From Epibacterium sp. Ofav1-8 (GTDB lineage Bacteria > Pseudomonadota > Alphaproteobacteria > Rhodobacterales > Rhodobacteraceae): a stretch of DNA of 64,000 nucleotides. Below are positions 18,261-25,680 of the stretch, piece by piece. Positions within the stretch are counted from its first letter, which is position 1, and each line of letters begins with the position of its first letter. The stretch spans positions 248,001 through 312,000 of the forward strand of contig NZ_JAKRFD010000004.1 in assembly GCF_022348185.1 (NCBI RefSeq), read 5' to 3'. The position numbers were made by a program, and so were the translations under genes. Below the pieces are notes generated by a model, which did not search any database, was not told the DNA's origin, and was given only the letters and a program-made list of their open reading frames with translations.

Positions 18261-19321
18261 TGCGGCCCAACCTGCCCAAATCGCGCGAAGGTCTCAAAGA
18301 AGGCTTCGAACGCCGGCGTGCTGGCCTCGGCCTGCGCCAGAACCTCGCTCTCTTCGGCACTCAACGCCTGGCACAAGGTGCTCTTGATCTTTTGCCAGTC
18401 TCCTGGCGCCTGGTCCAACAAGGTATAAAGCGCCATCGACACCCCCCGTAACGCACCGGGGCTATGCGGCCCCTCAATCACTACCGACCCTTCGCAGTCT
18501 GCATCAGAAAAGGCCGTGCGTCCAACCACAAGTTGAAACCAGTTGCACATAAGGTAGGGATGGTAGTCATCGTTGCCGACCCATCCGCGGGTCGGGGTGA
18601 GGGAAAACCCGTGCAGCTGACGGTCCAGCCAGGCCTGCCACTCCGCGGGTGGCGTCTCGTTGCAGAACCGCATTGCGATGCAGATTTCCGACAGCAAATC
18701 AACATCTTGATCGAGATAGGCCACCAGCCCGGCAAACAGCAGGCTCTGCCATTCCTCCGGCTCCAGCTGCAGCGGCCGGCGCCCGTATTCGGTCAGGTAG
18801 AAGACCACATGCGTCAGCTCATAGGCGGCCTTGCGATTGGGCACCGCAAATTCCGCGCTCTGGCGCATGAACGCGCGCAACCGGTCGTCGAGCCCGTCCA
18901 CGCCAGCCAGCTCGATCCCCCTGCGCGCGAGGAGCCTGCGCGCCTCCGCCCGTTGCAGATCGGACATTTCACTGACCCCGACCGCCCGGCGCGCCACCCA
19001 ATCCGCCATGACCTCACCACGCGTTCCCGGCAGACCGAGATCCTCGAGATCCAGGCAAATCGAGAGAATGAACCGGTAATACTGGCGAAAGAAATTCAGA
19101 TGCCGCAGGCTTCCTTCATAAAAAGGAAACAACGGCTCCATTACTTCACTTTTTATTTTACTACCTGTGGTTTCTAAAACATTCAGAAGCTCTGCATTCT
19201 CTTTCAACCACAGAACATCAAGACGATCCTTGCGAAATGAACCAAAACTCTCGAGGAGTCCCGGGATTGGGGATTCAGGTTTACGCGCCCGCGCCAAAGA
19301 AAATGAAAGCACTTGCCCCAT
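18257..19321 (-). CDS. uncharacterised protein of the SSTC-peptide operon
   Basis: The protein of 354 residues (start MGQVLSFSLARARK at 19321; an upstream ATG at 19375 is possible) appears all-helical and soluble. Notable segments are RHLNFFRQYYRFILSICLDL, YELTHVVFYLTEYGRRPL and NDDYHPYLMCNWFQ, which hold conserved-looking His, Glu and Asp residues. I believe it belongs to an uncharacterised Rhodobacterales family, but cannot confirm this. The context (downstream of a small Cys-repeat peptide and a stem-loop, translationally coupled to an exporter) suggests a peptide-modifying or peptide-binding protein. The first part of the gene has lower GC than its surroundings, which hints at transfer. 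Confidence 0.8.
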   Translation of the reverse strand: MGQVLSFSLARARKPESPIPGLLESFGSFRKDRLDVLWLKENAELLNVLETTGSKIKSEVMEPLFPFYEGSLRHLNFFRQYYRFILSICLDLEDLGLPGTRGEVMADWVARRAVGVSEMSDLQRAEARRLLARRGIELAGVDGLDDRLRAFMRQSAEFAVPNRKAAYELTHVVFYLTEYGRRPLQLEPEEWQSLLFAGLVAYLDQDVDLLSEICIAMRFCNETPPAEWQAWLDRQLHGFSLTPTRGWVGNDDYHPYLMCNWFQLVVGRTAFSDADCEGSVVIEGPHSPGALRGVSMALYTLLDQAPGDWQKIKSTLCQALSAEESEVLAQAEASTPAFEAFFETFARFGQVGPQ

Positions 19322-19353
19322 GACAGCCCCCGATGTTCGGAAAATGAAATTTG

Positions 19354-19394
19354 CCCCGGCCGGAAACTGGATCACACCTCCATCCCGGCCGGGG
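19354..19394 (-). terminator. stem-loop between peptide gene and next gene (possible attenuator)
   Basis: CCCCGGCCGG (19354-19363) pairs exactly with CCGGCCGGGG (19385-19394) around a 21-base loop. It sits nine bases after the peptide stop codon. Such a hairpin would allow high expression of the peptide and lower expression of the downstream genes, as in many precursor-peptide operons. Confidence 0.6.
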
Positions 19395-19402
19395 ATGGTA
19401 AA

Positions 19403-19624
19403 TTACTTCACCGGATCGAGGCAGGTCGAAGACACCATATGGGTATCGTCGCCGGCGTGCAGATCACCCTTGGATGTGGAAATACATGTGGAGCTGTAGA
19501 GGGATACATGTGCGCCCTCATGTTCACCACCGAGGCACGTCGAACTGACCAGGCCCACATTCTCACCCGCAAAAGCACCGGAAACGGTTTCGGACACGAC
19601 AACAGTCTTTTTCAAAGCACCCAT
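19403..19624 (-). CDS. 73-residue peptide with three SSTC repeats (putative precursor peptide)
   Basis: The peptide starts at the ATG at 19624, preceded by GATGAGGAG, a strong ribosome site; a longer frame to 19687 has no such site. After a leader-like segment (MGALKKTVVVSETVSGAFAG) come three copies of a motif ending SSTC: GLVSSTCL (Cys30), SLYSSTCI (Cys47) and HMVSSTCL (Cys67), separated by Gly/His/Asp-rich linkers. There are no other cysteines. Multiple cores in one small peptide, a following hairpin, an unknown protein and an exporter are hallmarks of a RiPP-type operon. Whether it is modified is unknown. A secreted or surface adhesive peptide is the alternative. Confidence 0.82.
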   Translation of the reverse strand: MGALKKTVVVSETVSGAFAGENVGLVSSTCLGGEHEGAHVSLYSSTCISTSKGDLHAGDDTHMVSSTCLDPVK

Positions 19625-19998
19625 GATTTTTCTCCTCATCTGGATAAATCGATAATTAAAAGCTGCCAGCCCTCCAAAAATAATCAAGCATTAAATTGCG
19701 ATGCGCCAAAAATAGAGAATAAACCTTACATTAATTTCGATTAACAATAAATTGATTTCGGGATGCATTCGGACTTGCCCACAGAAAATCCACAGCATTA
19801 CCCACAACTACAAAACTGCAAAACAAATTGAAGCACCGACAGGTTGTGCGTGCATTCTTGCTAAGCGGGATCTAAACGGGTGATTCTCTCGCAAACCGGG
19901 TATCTGCGCTTTGCCCGCGCCGCGGTGCCGGGGGACGCCTTGCGGGGGGCGAAGTTTTGGGCGATAGACATCGCAGCACGTTCAATTCGGAGGCCGCC
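19625..19998. other. AT-rich intergenic region upstream of SSTC-peptide operon
   Basis: This 374-bp gap lies between divergent genes (peptide operon and xth) and is markedly AT-rich over 19625-19860, unlike the rest of the window. It must hold the promoters of both. Three 9-mers resembling DnaA boxes (TTGCCCACA, AAATCCACA, TTACCCACA) lie at 19775-19806. No gene seen. Confidence 0.6.
19775..19806 (+). promoter_or_regulatory. three phased DnaA-box-like 9-mers
   Basis: TTGCCCACA (19775), AAATCCACA (19786) and TTACCCACA (19798) are in the same orientation with starts 11 and 12 bp apart, about one helical turn. The third differs from the DnaA consensus TTATCCACA at one base. They may bind DnaA or another regulator of the flanking divergent genes. 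Confidence 0.35.
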
Positions 19999-20805
19999 AT
20001 GAAGATCGCCAGTTTCAACATCAACGGCATCAAGGCCCGTGTGAACGCCCTAGCCGACTGGCTCGACGAGGCTCAGCCCGATGTGGCGGTGCTGCAGGAG
20101 ATCAAATCCGTCGACGAAGCCTTCCCCCGGGAGATCTTTGAGGAGCGCGGCTATAACGTGGAAACCCACGGCCAGAAGAGCTTCAACGGGGTAGCGATCC
20201 TGTCCAAGCTGCCGCTGGAGGATGTCCGTCGTGGCCTGCCCGGGGATGACAGCGACGAACAGGCGCGCTGGATCGAGGCAACGGTGGTGGGCAAACAGGC
20301 CCTGCGTATCTGTGGTCTCTACCTGCCCAACGGCAACCCGGTCGAACTGAACGATGACGGCACGCCGGTTGCCGGGGGGAAATATGCATATAAGCTCGGC
20401 TGGATGGAGCGCCTGAAGGCCCGCGCCACCGAGTTGATGGCGGAGGAGATGCCGGCGCTGATGGCGGGCGACTACAACATCATCCCCCAGGCCGAGGATG
20501 CCAAACGCCCCGAGGCCTGGCGCGAGGATGCCCTGCACCGCCCCGAAAGCCGCGCCGCGTTTCAGCGTATCGTGAACCTCGGCTTTACCGAAGCCTTCCG
20601 CGCCCGCACCCGTGGCCCCGGCCACTATACCTTCTGGGATTATCAGGCAGGGGCGTGGAACCGCGATGACGGCATCCGCATCGACCATGTCCTGCTGACA
20701 CCACAGGCAGCGGATCTGCTGCGCGACTGCCAGATCGACAAGGACATTCGCGGACGCGAAAAACCCTCTGATCACGTTCCGATCTGGATTGACCTGGATC
20801 TCTGA
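19999..20805 (+). CDS. xth: exodeoxyribonuclease III
   Basis: Exonuclease III is the AP endonuclease and 3'-exonuclease of base-excision repair. The 268-residue protein begins MKIASFNINGIKAR and has the metal-binding Glu of VLQEIKSVD, the GDYNI motif, and the C-terminal RIDHVLLT and SDHVPIWIDL motifs of the endonuclease/exonuclease/phosphatase fold. The ATG at 19999 has GGAGG seven bases upstream; the frame is open to 19957 but that part lacks family similarity. A palindromic element follows the gene. Confidence 0.95.
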   Translation: MKIASFNINGIKARVNALADWLDEAQPDVAVLQEIKSVDEAFPREIFEERGYNVETHGQKSFNGVAILSKLPLEDVRRGLPGDDSDEQARWIEATVVGKQALRICGLYLPNGNPVELNDDGTPVAGGKYAYKLGWMERLKARATELMAEEMPALMAGDYNIIPQAEDAKRPEAWREDALHRPESRAAFQRIVNLGFTEAFRARTRGPGHYTFWDYQAGAWNRDDGIRIDHVLLTPQAADLLRDCQIDKDIRGREKPSDHVPIWIDLDL

Positions 20806-20821
20806 CGCAAAAATCGCGCAC

Positions 20822-20952
20822 AGCGGGCGCCCTCCCGCCCGTCGCGGACAGCATTAAAAATGCGCCCGCTCCCGTTGGGCCGAGCGCCGCGCAGGCGCGC
20901 CCTTCGGGCGCGCCTGCGCGGCGCTGGTCGCTTTGGGCAACGCCCAAAGCGA
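20822..20952 (+). repeat. type I palindromic element, copy E1
   Basis: This extragenic element lies between convergent xth and the monooxygenase gene. Parts in order: GGGCGCCCTCCCGCCCGTCG, a small hairpin (GCATT-AAA-AATGC), CGCTCCCGTTGGGCCG, a 20-bp perfect stem (20883-20902 with 20906-20925, loop TTC) and an 11-bp stem TCGCTTTGGGC/GCCCAAAGCGA (20928-20952). It can double as a terminator for both neighbours. Confidence 0.8.
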
Positions 20953-20977
20953 AACCTCTCCTCAAATTCAGGAGTGA

Positions 20978-22147
20978 TTAGCGCGCCGTCTCGTCATGGC
21001 GATAGATCCAGTCAAACTGGCTCACCATTTTTTGCGGCGCAAGCGCCCCTGCCACACGCAGGATCTGATGAGCAGGCCAGCTCAGTGGCGGGCGCAGGTG
21101 GTATTTCCACGCATTGCCATTGGCCGCCTCCACCACCTTGGCCACCCGGGCCCGGCGCCGCAGTTGATAGGCCGCCAGTCCCGCCTCAAGATCATCCGCA
21201 GCGGACAGGCAATCCGCCAAGGCATAGGCATCTTCGAGCGCCATATTGGCCCCTTGCGCCATAAAGGGCAGCGTTGGATGTGCCGCATCCCCCAGAAGCG
21301 CCACGCCATCACGCCCCCACACCTGCGCCACCGGATGCCGAAACAGCCCCCAGAGCTTCACATCACGCACATCCGCCAGCATCTCCGCCGCAAGGCCGCC
21401 GAACATCGCAAACGCCTGCCGCAGATTTTCGGGGTCATCCCCGTGGCTCCAGCTTTCTTCCGCCCATTGCCGCCGCTCCTGCGCCGCCACCAGATTGACC
21501 AAAGAGCCGTCTTTCAACGGATAGGCCACCAGATGCCGCCCCGGCCCCATAAAAACCTGCGCTTCGGCCGGCAGATCAAACCGGTTTGGCACCGTTGCCC
21601 GCCACGCCACCTGTCCGGTAAACTTTGGCGCCCCTGCGGCGTTGAGCACCGGCCGCACCCGGGAATGCAGCCCATCCGCGCCGATCACCAGATCGGCGCC
21701 GCATTTGGCGCCATTGCCAAGCTGCACCTTCGGACGTGCGCCCGGCACCACCGTGCTCACTTTTTGCAACAGGCGCAGCTGCACGCCGGAGCGGCGCACT
21801 GCATCCGCCAGCAGATTGATCAGATCGGCGCGGTGCACGAAATAATAGCGCAGATCATGGGCGTATTGATCCAGATCCAGCCGCAGCACCTCGCGCCCTT
21901 CCCGGTGATGGCGCAGCACCACGGCGCGGGCGCGCTGCGAACACCAGGCCAGATCATCGGCCAGACCCATCGCCTTCAGCACTGCAACGCCATTGGGCGT
22001 GACCTGCAATCCGGCCCCGACCTCGGAGATTTCCTCGGCCTGCTCCAGCACCGTCACCTGCGCCCCCTGGCGCTGCAACAGGTAGGCCGCTGCAAGCCCG
22101 CCAATCCCGGCACCGATGACCGTTATCCTGATATCCTTGAAATCCAT
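20978..22147 (-). CDS. FAD-dependent monooxygenase (salicylate hydroxylase-like)
   Basis: This 389-residue flavoprotein hydroxylase has the N-terminal FAD-binding GAGIGGLAAAYLLQRQG, the DG motif VIGADGLHSRVR and the GD motif GVALLGDAAHPTLPFMAQGA. It resembles NAD(P)H-dependent hydroxylases of 4-hydroxybenzoate or salicylate-type aromatics; the actual substrate cannot be read from sequence. It lies downstream of dksA, with an intrinsic terminator between them, and no aromatic-catabolism genes are adjacent. Confidence 0.87.
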   Translation of the reverse strand: MDFKDIRITVIGAGIGGLAAAYLLQRQGAQVTVLEQAEEISEVGAGLQVTPNGVAVLKAMGLADDLAWCSQRARAVVLRHHREGREVLRLDLDQYAHDLRYYFVHRADLINLLADAVRRSGVQLRLLQKVSTVVPGARPKVQLGNGAKCGADLVIGADGLHSRVRPVLNAAGAPKFTGQVAWRATVPNRFDLPAEAQVFMGPGRHLVAYPLKDGSLVNLVAAQERRQWAEESWSHGDDPENLRQAFAMFGGLAAEMLADVRDVKLWGLFRHPVAQVWGRDGVALLGDAAHPTLPFMAQGANMALEDAYALADCLSAADDLEAGLAAYQLRRRARVAKVVEAANGNAWKYHLRPPLSWPAHQILRVAGALAPQKMVSQFDWIYRHDETAR

Positions 22148-22183
22148 GCACCCAATGCCCGCTTGCCAAGAGCAAGCTCATAA

Positions 22184-22217
22184 CAAAAAAGCGCCGGAGC
22201 AAAAGGCCCGGCGCTTT
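22184..22217 (-). terminator. intrinsic terminator downstream of dksA
   Basis: On the minus strand AAAGCGCCGG (complement of 22208-22217) pairs with CCGGCGCTTT (complement of 22188-22197) around a 10-base loop, and the transcript continues with six U residues in total. It lies 24 bases beyond the dksA stop. Confidence 0.85.
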
Positions 22218-22241
22218 ATAAACTTGTGGATGACTGTAAAA

Positions 22242-22664
22242 TTAGTCGTCGCGATGGACCTTCTCGCGCCGTTCATGCCGTTCCTGCGCCTCAAGGCTCA
22301 TGGTGGCGATCGGGCGCGCGTCGAGACGTTTCAGGGAGATCGGCTCTCCGGTCACGTCGCAATAGCCATATTCTCCCTCGTCAATCCGGCGGATCGCGGC
22401 GTCGATCTTGGCCACCAGCTTGCGCTGACGGTCGCGTGTGCGCAGCTCGAGGGCCCGGTCGGTCTCTTCGCTGGCACGGTCTGCCACATCGGGAATGTTG
22501 CGGGTGTTTTCTTGCAGGCCCTCGATGGTATCCCGGCTTTCATCCAAAAGCTCGGCTTTCCAGTTCAGCAACTTGCGGCGAAAATACTCCATCTGCCGTT
22601 CATTCATAAACGGCTCGTCTTCGGCCGGGCGATAGTCCTCCGGCAGAAACACGTCCTGCTTCAT
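22242..22664 (-). CDS. dksA: RNA polymerase-binding transcription factor DksA
   Basis: DksA enters the RNA polymerase secondary channel and with ppGpp controls rRNA and amino-acid promoters. The 140-residue form (MKQDVFLPED) has the coiled-coil tip DVADRA (Asp59, Asp62, Ala64) and a zinc-finger region in which the four usual Cys positions read C102-T105-S123-A126. This single-Cys form is typical of Rhodobacteraceae and should not bind zinc in the classical way. AAGGAG lies five bases before the ATG at 22664; another good start, with GGGGGAG, is at 22721 and would add 19 residues. Confidence 0.93.
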   Translation of the reverse strand: MKQDVFLPEDYRPAEDEPFMNERQMEYFRRKLLNWKAELLDESRDTIEGLQENTRNIPDVADRASEETDRALELRTRDRQRKLVAKIDAAIRRIDEGEYGYCDVTGEPISLKRLDARPIATMSLEAQERHERREKVHRDD

Positions 22665-22848
22665 TTCGGCTCCTTCGGTCTGGCCCATAATCTTGGTCTC
22701 TTCAATCTTTCCAAGCATCATAGCTCCCCCATGCCGCAGCGTTTAATCCCAAGCGCCGCGAATGTCACTACACAATAGTTGCGCGCTGTGATTATACCGG
22801 ACCCTGGCAGATCAATTCGGCAATACTAAGGCGCAACCGGAGGAAGAG

Positions 22849-23691
22849 TTGATGAGATTTCAGGGCACTAAGGATTACGTGGCCACCGAGGACCTGAAAG
22901 TCGCGGTCAATGCCGCCGTCACACTGGAGCGCCCCTTGCTGGTCAAGGGCGAACCGGGCACCGGCAAGACCGAGCTGGCAAAGCAGGTTGCCGACGCGCT
23001 TGGGTTGCGCATGATCGAATGGAACGTGAAATCCACCACCCGCGCCCAGCAGGGGCTTTACGAGTATGATGCCGTCTCGCGCCTGCGCGACAGCCAGCTC
23101 GGTGAGGAGCGCGTTCACGACGTCAGGAACTACATCAAGAAGGGCAAACTCTGGGAGGCCTTCGAGGCGGATGAGAAGGTCGTGCTGCTGATCGACGAGA
23201 TCGACAAGGCCGACATCGAGTTCCCCAACGACCTGCTGCAAGAGCTCGACAAGATGGAGTTCCACGTCTACGAGACCGGCGAGACCATCAGGGCCAAGCA
23301 CCGCCCGGTGATGATCATCACCTCCAACAATGAAAAAGAGCTGCCCGACGCATTTCTGCGCCGCTGCTTCTTTCACTACATCCGCTTTCCCGATGCCGAC
23401 ACCATGCGCCAGATCGTCGAGGTGCATCATCCCGGCATCAAGGGCGACCTGCTGTCCGCCGCGCTGACGCAGTTCTATGAAATCCGCGAGACGCAGGGCC
23501 TGAAGAAAAAGCCCTCCACCTCCGAGGTGATCGACTGGCTGAAGCTCCTGCTGGCCGAGGACCTGAGCCCCGAGGATCTGAAGCGTGATGGTGCCAATGC
23601 GCTGCCAAAACTGCATGGTGCACTGCTGAAGAACGAGCAGGATGTGCATCTGTTCGAGCGCCTCGCCTTCATGGCCCGTCGCGGGCGCTGA
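22849..23691 (+). CDS. MoxR-type AAA ATPase
   Basis: The 280-residue ATPase has Walker A GEPGTGKT (33-40), Walker B VVLLIDEIDKAD (110-121) and a sensor region (MIITSNNEKELPDAFLRRC). MoxR proteins work with a VWA-domain partner to mature metalloenzymes or membrane complexes. The CoxE-like VWA gene two positions downstream (25681) is the likely partner. The start is preceded by GGAGGAAGAG, a strong ribosome site. Confidence 0.93.
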   Translation: MMRFQGTKDYVATEDLKVAVNAAVTLERPLLVKGEPGTGKTELAKQVADALGLRMIEWNVKSTTRAQQGLYEYDAVSRLRDSQLGEERVHDVRNYIKKGKLWEAFEADEKVVLLIDEIDKADIEFPNDLLQELDKMEFHVYETGETIRAKHRPVMIITSNNEKELPDAFLRRCFFHYIRFPDADTMRQIVEVHHPGIKGDLLSAALTQFYEIRETQGLKKKPSTSEVIDWLKLLLAEDLSPEDLKRDGANALPKLHGALLKNEQDVHLFERLAFMARRGR

Positions 23692-23936
23692 GCTGCCCCC
23701 GGGGTTCCACCGTTTCCGCCCCGGGCAGAGCCGTTTCAGCCCCAGACAGAAGGGTGCCCCCGCCCCGAGACCGGGCGGGGCGCGGTTGTTTCAAATTCTT
23801 GCCTCAATTTTCTGCAAAGACTGTCATACTCTACCGGGGCTGCCGGTCTGGCAGCGATGCGGGGCATGTTCGATTGACGATTTTACTTTCTTTAGCCGCA
23901 CGGACACGTCGGATTCTGGCGGCGGTCACAAGACCC

Positions 23937-25298
23937 ATGGCCCTGGCCGGTCTGGCGCTGGCACTGCTGGCGGCAGGATGTGACACGGCCGGATCTCCGC
24001 CCTCGCGCGCCTCCTCGGCCTCGACCACGCTGACGCTGCCCCCGATCCGCACCTTTCCCACCCGCGCCGCCACGCCGGCCCACCGTGCCAACAGCGACAT
24101 GGCGCGGGACTTCCTTGATCTGCATTTTCAGCTCGAAGGCGGAACACCGCTGCCGGTCTTCACCCGGTTCGAGGGCCCGGTGCGGGTGGCGATCACCGGG
24201 CAGCCGACGGTCACGATGCAACCGGATCTGACAGCACTTCTGGCACGGCTGCGCGCCGAGGCCGGCCTCGACATCCGCATGACCCAGGAGCCGGGCACCG
24301 CCAGCATCACAATCGAGGCCGTGCCGCGCCACCGGATTCAGCGCCTGCTGCCCCAGGCCGCCTGTTTCGTGGTGCCCAATGTCAGCTCTATGGAAGAGTT
24401 CCGTCACAACCGCCGCGCGCCGCAGACAGACTGGAAAGAGCTGCGCAGCCGGGACCGGCTCGCCATCTTTGTGCCCAATGACGTCAGCCCGCAGGAACTG
24501 CGCGACTGCCTGCACGAAGAGCTTGCACAGGCACTGGGACCGTTGAACGATCTCTATCGCCTGCCGGATTCCGTGTTCAACGATGACAATGTGCATGCGG
24601 TGCTCACCGGGTTTGACATGCTCATTCTGCGTGCGACATATGACCCGGCCCTGCACACCGGGATGACACGCCAGCAGGTGGCCGCCCGTCTTCCCGCGAT
24701 CTTCGACCGGCTCAATCCGCGGGGCCGCACGCAGGCCCCTGCCCCCTTGCCAGCCACGCCCCCCGCCTGGGTGGCGGCGGTTGAAACCGCGCTGGGGGCT
24801 GGCTCCAGCGATGCTGACCGCAGGCGCGCCGCCCATGCCACCGCTGCCATTGCCCGGGACCTCGGCTGGCGCGACCACCGCCGCGCCTTTGGGCATTTTC
24901 TGGTGGGGCGCTCCGAACAGATCCGCAACCCCGCCTTGGCGCAGGCGCATTTCCGCACCGCGCTGACCTATCTTGGCACCGGCGCCGACACCGCCAAACA
25001 CCGTGCCCTGATCGAATCGCGCCTCGCCGCCTATGCCTTGCGGGCCGGTGACCTCGACCGCGCGAGCGCGCTGATCGAACGCGCCTTGCCCGCTGCGCGG
25101 CGGGGCCAGAATGCCGCGCTGCTGTCCACCCTGTTGATGCTCAAGGCACAGCTGGCCGACCTCCGCGGCGATCCGCAAGCTGCCGCTGCCCTGCGCACCG
25201 ACAGCCTAGGGTGGGGGCTCTATGGTCATGGCGCCGAGGTGCCCTATGCCAGCCCGCTGCAAGAGGTGGCCGCCGTACAGGGGGCGCCACGCCCGTAA
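23937..25298 (+). CDS. DUF2927-type lipoprotein
   Basis: The protein carries a hydrophobic N-terminus ending in LLAAGC, a lipobox, so it is probably anchored in the envelope. The central part contains FVVPNVSSMEEFRHN and LHEELAQALGPLNDLYRLPDSVFNDDN, the conserved DUF2927 region with an HEE-like pair reminiscent of a metalloprotease helix. The C-terminal third looks like TPR-type helices. The ATG at 23937 leaves no basic residues before the signal core; a TTG at 23874 would add RTRR-containing residues and may be the true start. It lies between the MoxR and VWA genes on the same strand. Confidence 0.8.
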   Translation: MALAGLALALLAAGCDTAGSPPSRASSASTTLTLPPIRTFPTRAATPAHRANSDMARDFLDLHFQLEGGTPLPVFTRFEGPVRVAITGQPTVTMQPDLTALLARLRAEAGLDIRMTQEPGTASITIEAVPRHRIQRLLPQAACFVVPNVSSMEEFRHNRRAPQTDWKELRSRDRLAIFVPNDVSPQELRDCLHEELAQALGPLNDLYRLPDSVFNDDNVHAVLTGFDMLILRATYDPALHTGMTRQQVAARLPAIFDRLNPRGRTQAPAPLPATPPAWVAAVETALGAGSSDADRRRAAHATAAIARDLGWRDHRRAFGHFLVGRSEQIRNPALAQAHFRTALTYLGTGADTAKHRALIESRLAAYALRAGDLDRASALIERALPAARRGQNAALLSTLLMLKAQLADLRGDPQAAAALRTDSLGWGLYGHGAEVPYASPLQEVAAVQGAPRP

Positions 25299-25492
25299 CC
25301 CGCGCCCCCGCGCTGGAACCGGCATCCTCCCCGCCCCGCCACCGGGCCTTTGCACATCCCGGACTCGCAAGCTATATGCGAAACAACCGCCCCCTTCCGC
25401 TGGTTTGATCGCGTCCCTAAACCGGCCCCGGGGGTCCACTCCGCGCACTGGCTGTCTCTGACCGGTCAGTCCCAATCTGAATGAGACCCGTC

Positions 25493-25660
25493 ATGATCGT
25501 GATCTTCGCATTGCTCTTTGGTGCAGCCCTTGGTGCCTTCAAGGCCCGCAAACGTGGCGGCAATATCGCCGATATGCTGCAATACGGGGCTGTCTACGGC
25601 ATGATCTTTGGTATCCTCGGCCTGTTCGGCACCATCATCACCCACCGGATGCTGGTCTGA
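25493..25660 (+). CDS. 55-residue membrane protein
   Basis: A short frame (MIVIFALLFGAALGAFKARK) encodes two hydrophobic segments split by a basic loop (RKRGGN), ending ITHRMLV. The codon usage is like that of its neighbours, and the stop is 20 bases before the VWA gene, whose ribosome site follows it. Function unknown; its position suggests it accompanies the MoxR/VWA pair. Confidence 0.72.
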   Translation: MIVIFALLFGAALGAFKARKRGGNIADMLQYGAVYGMIFGILGLFGTIITHRMLV

Positions 25661-25680
25661 CCCAAAGCGACGGAGACCCC

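Noticed and set aside
19775-19806. Replication origin from DnaA-like boxes
   Set aside because: Boxes are imperfect, only three, and no dnaA, parAB, hemE or rep genes are nearby.
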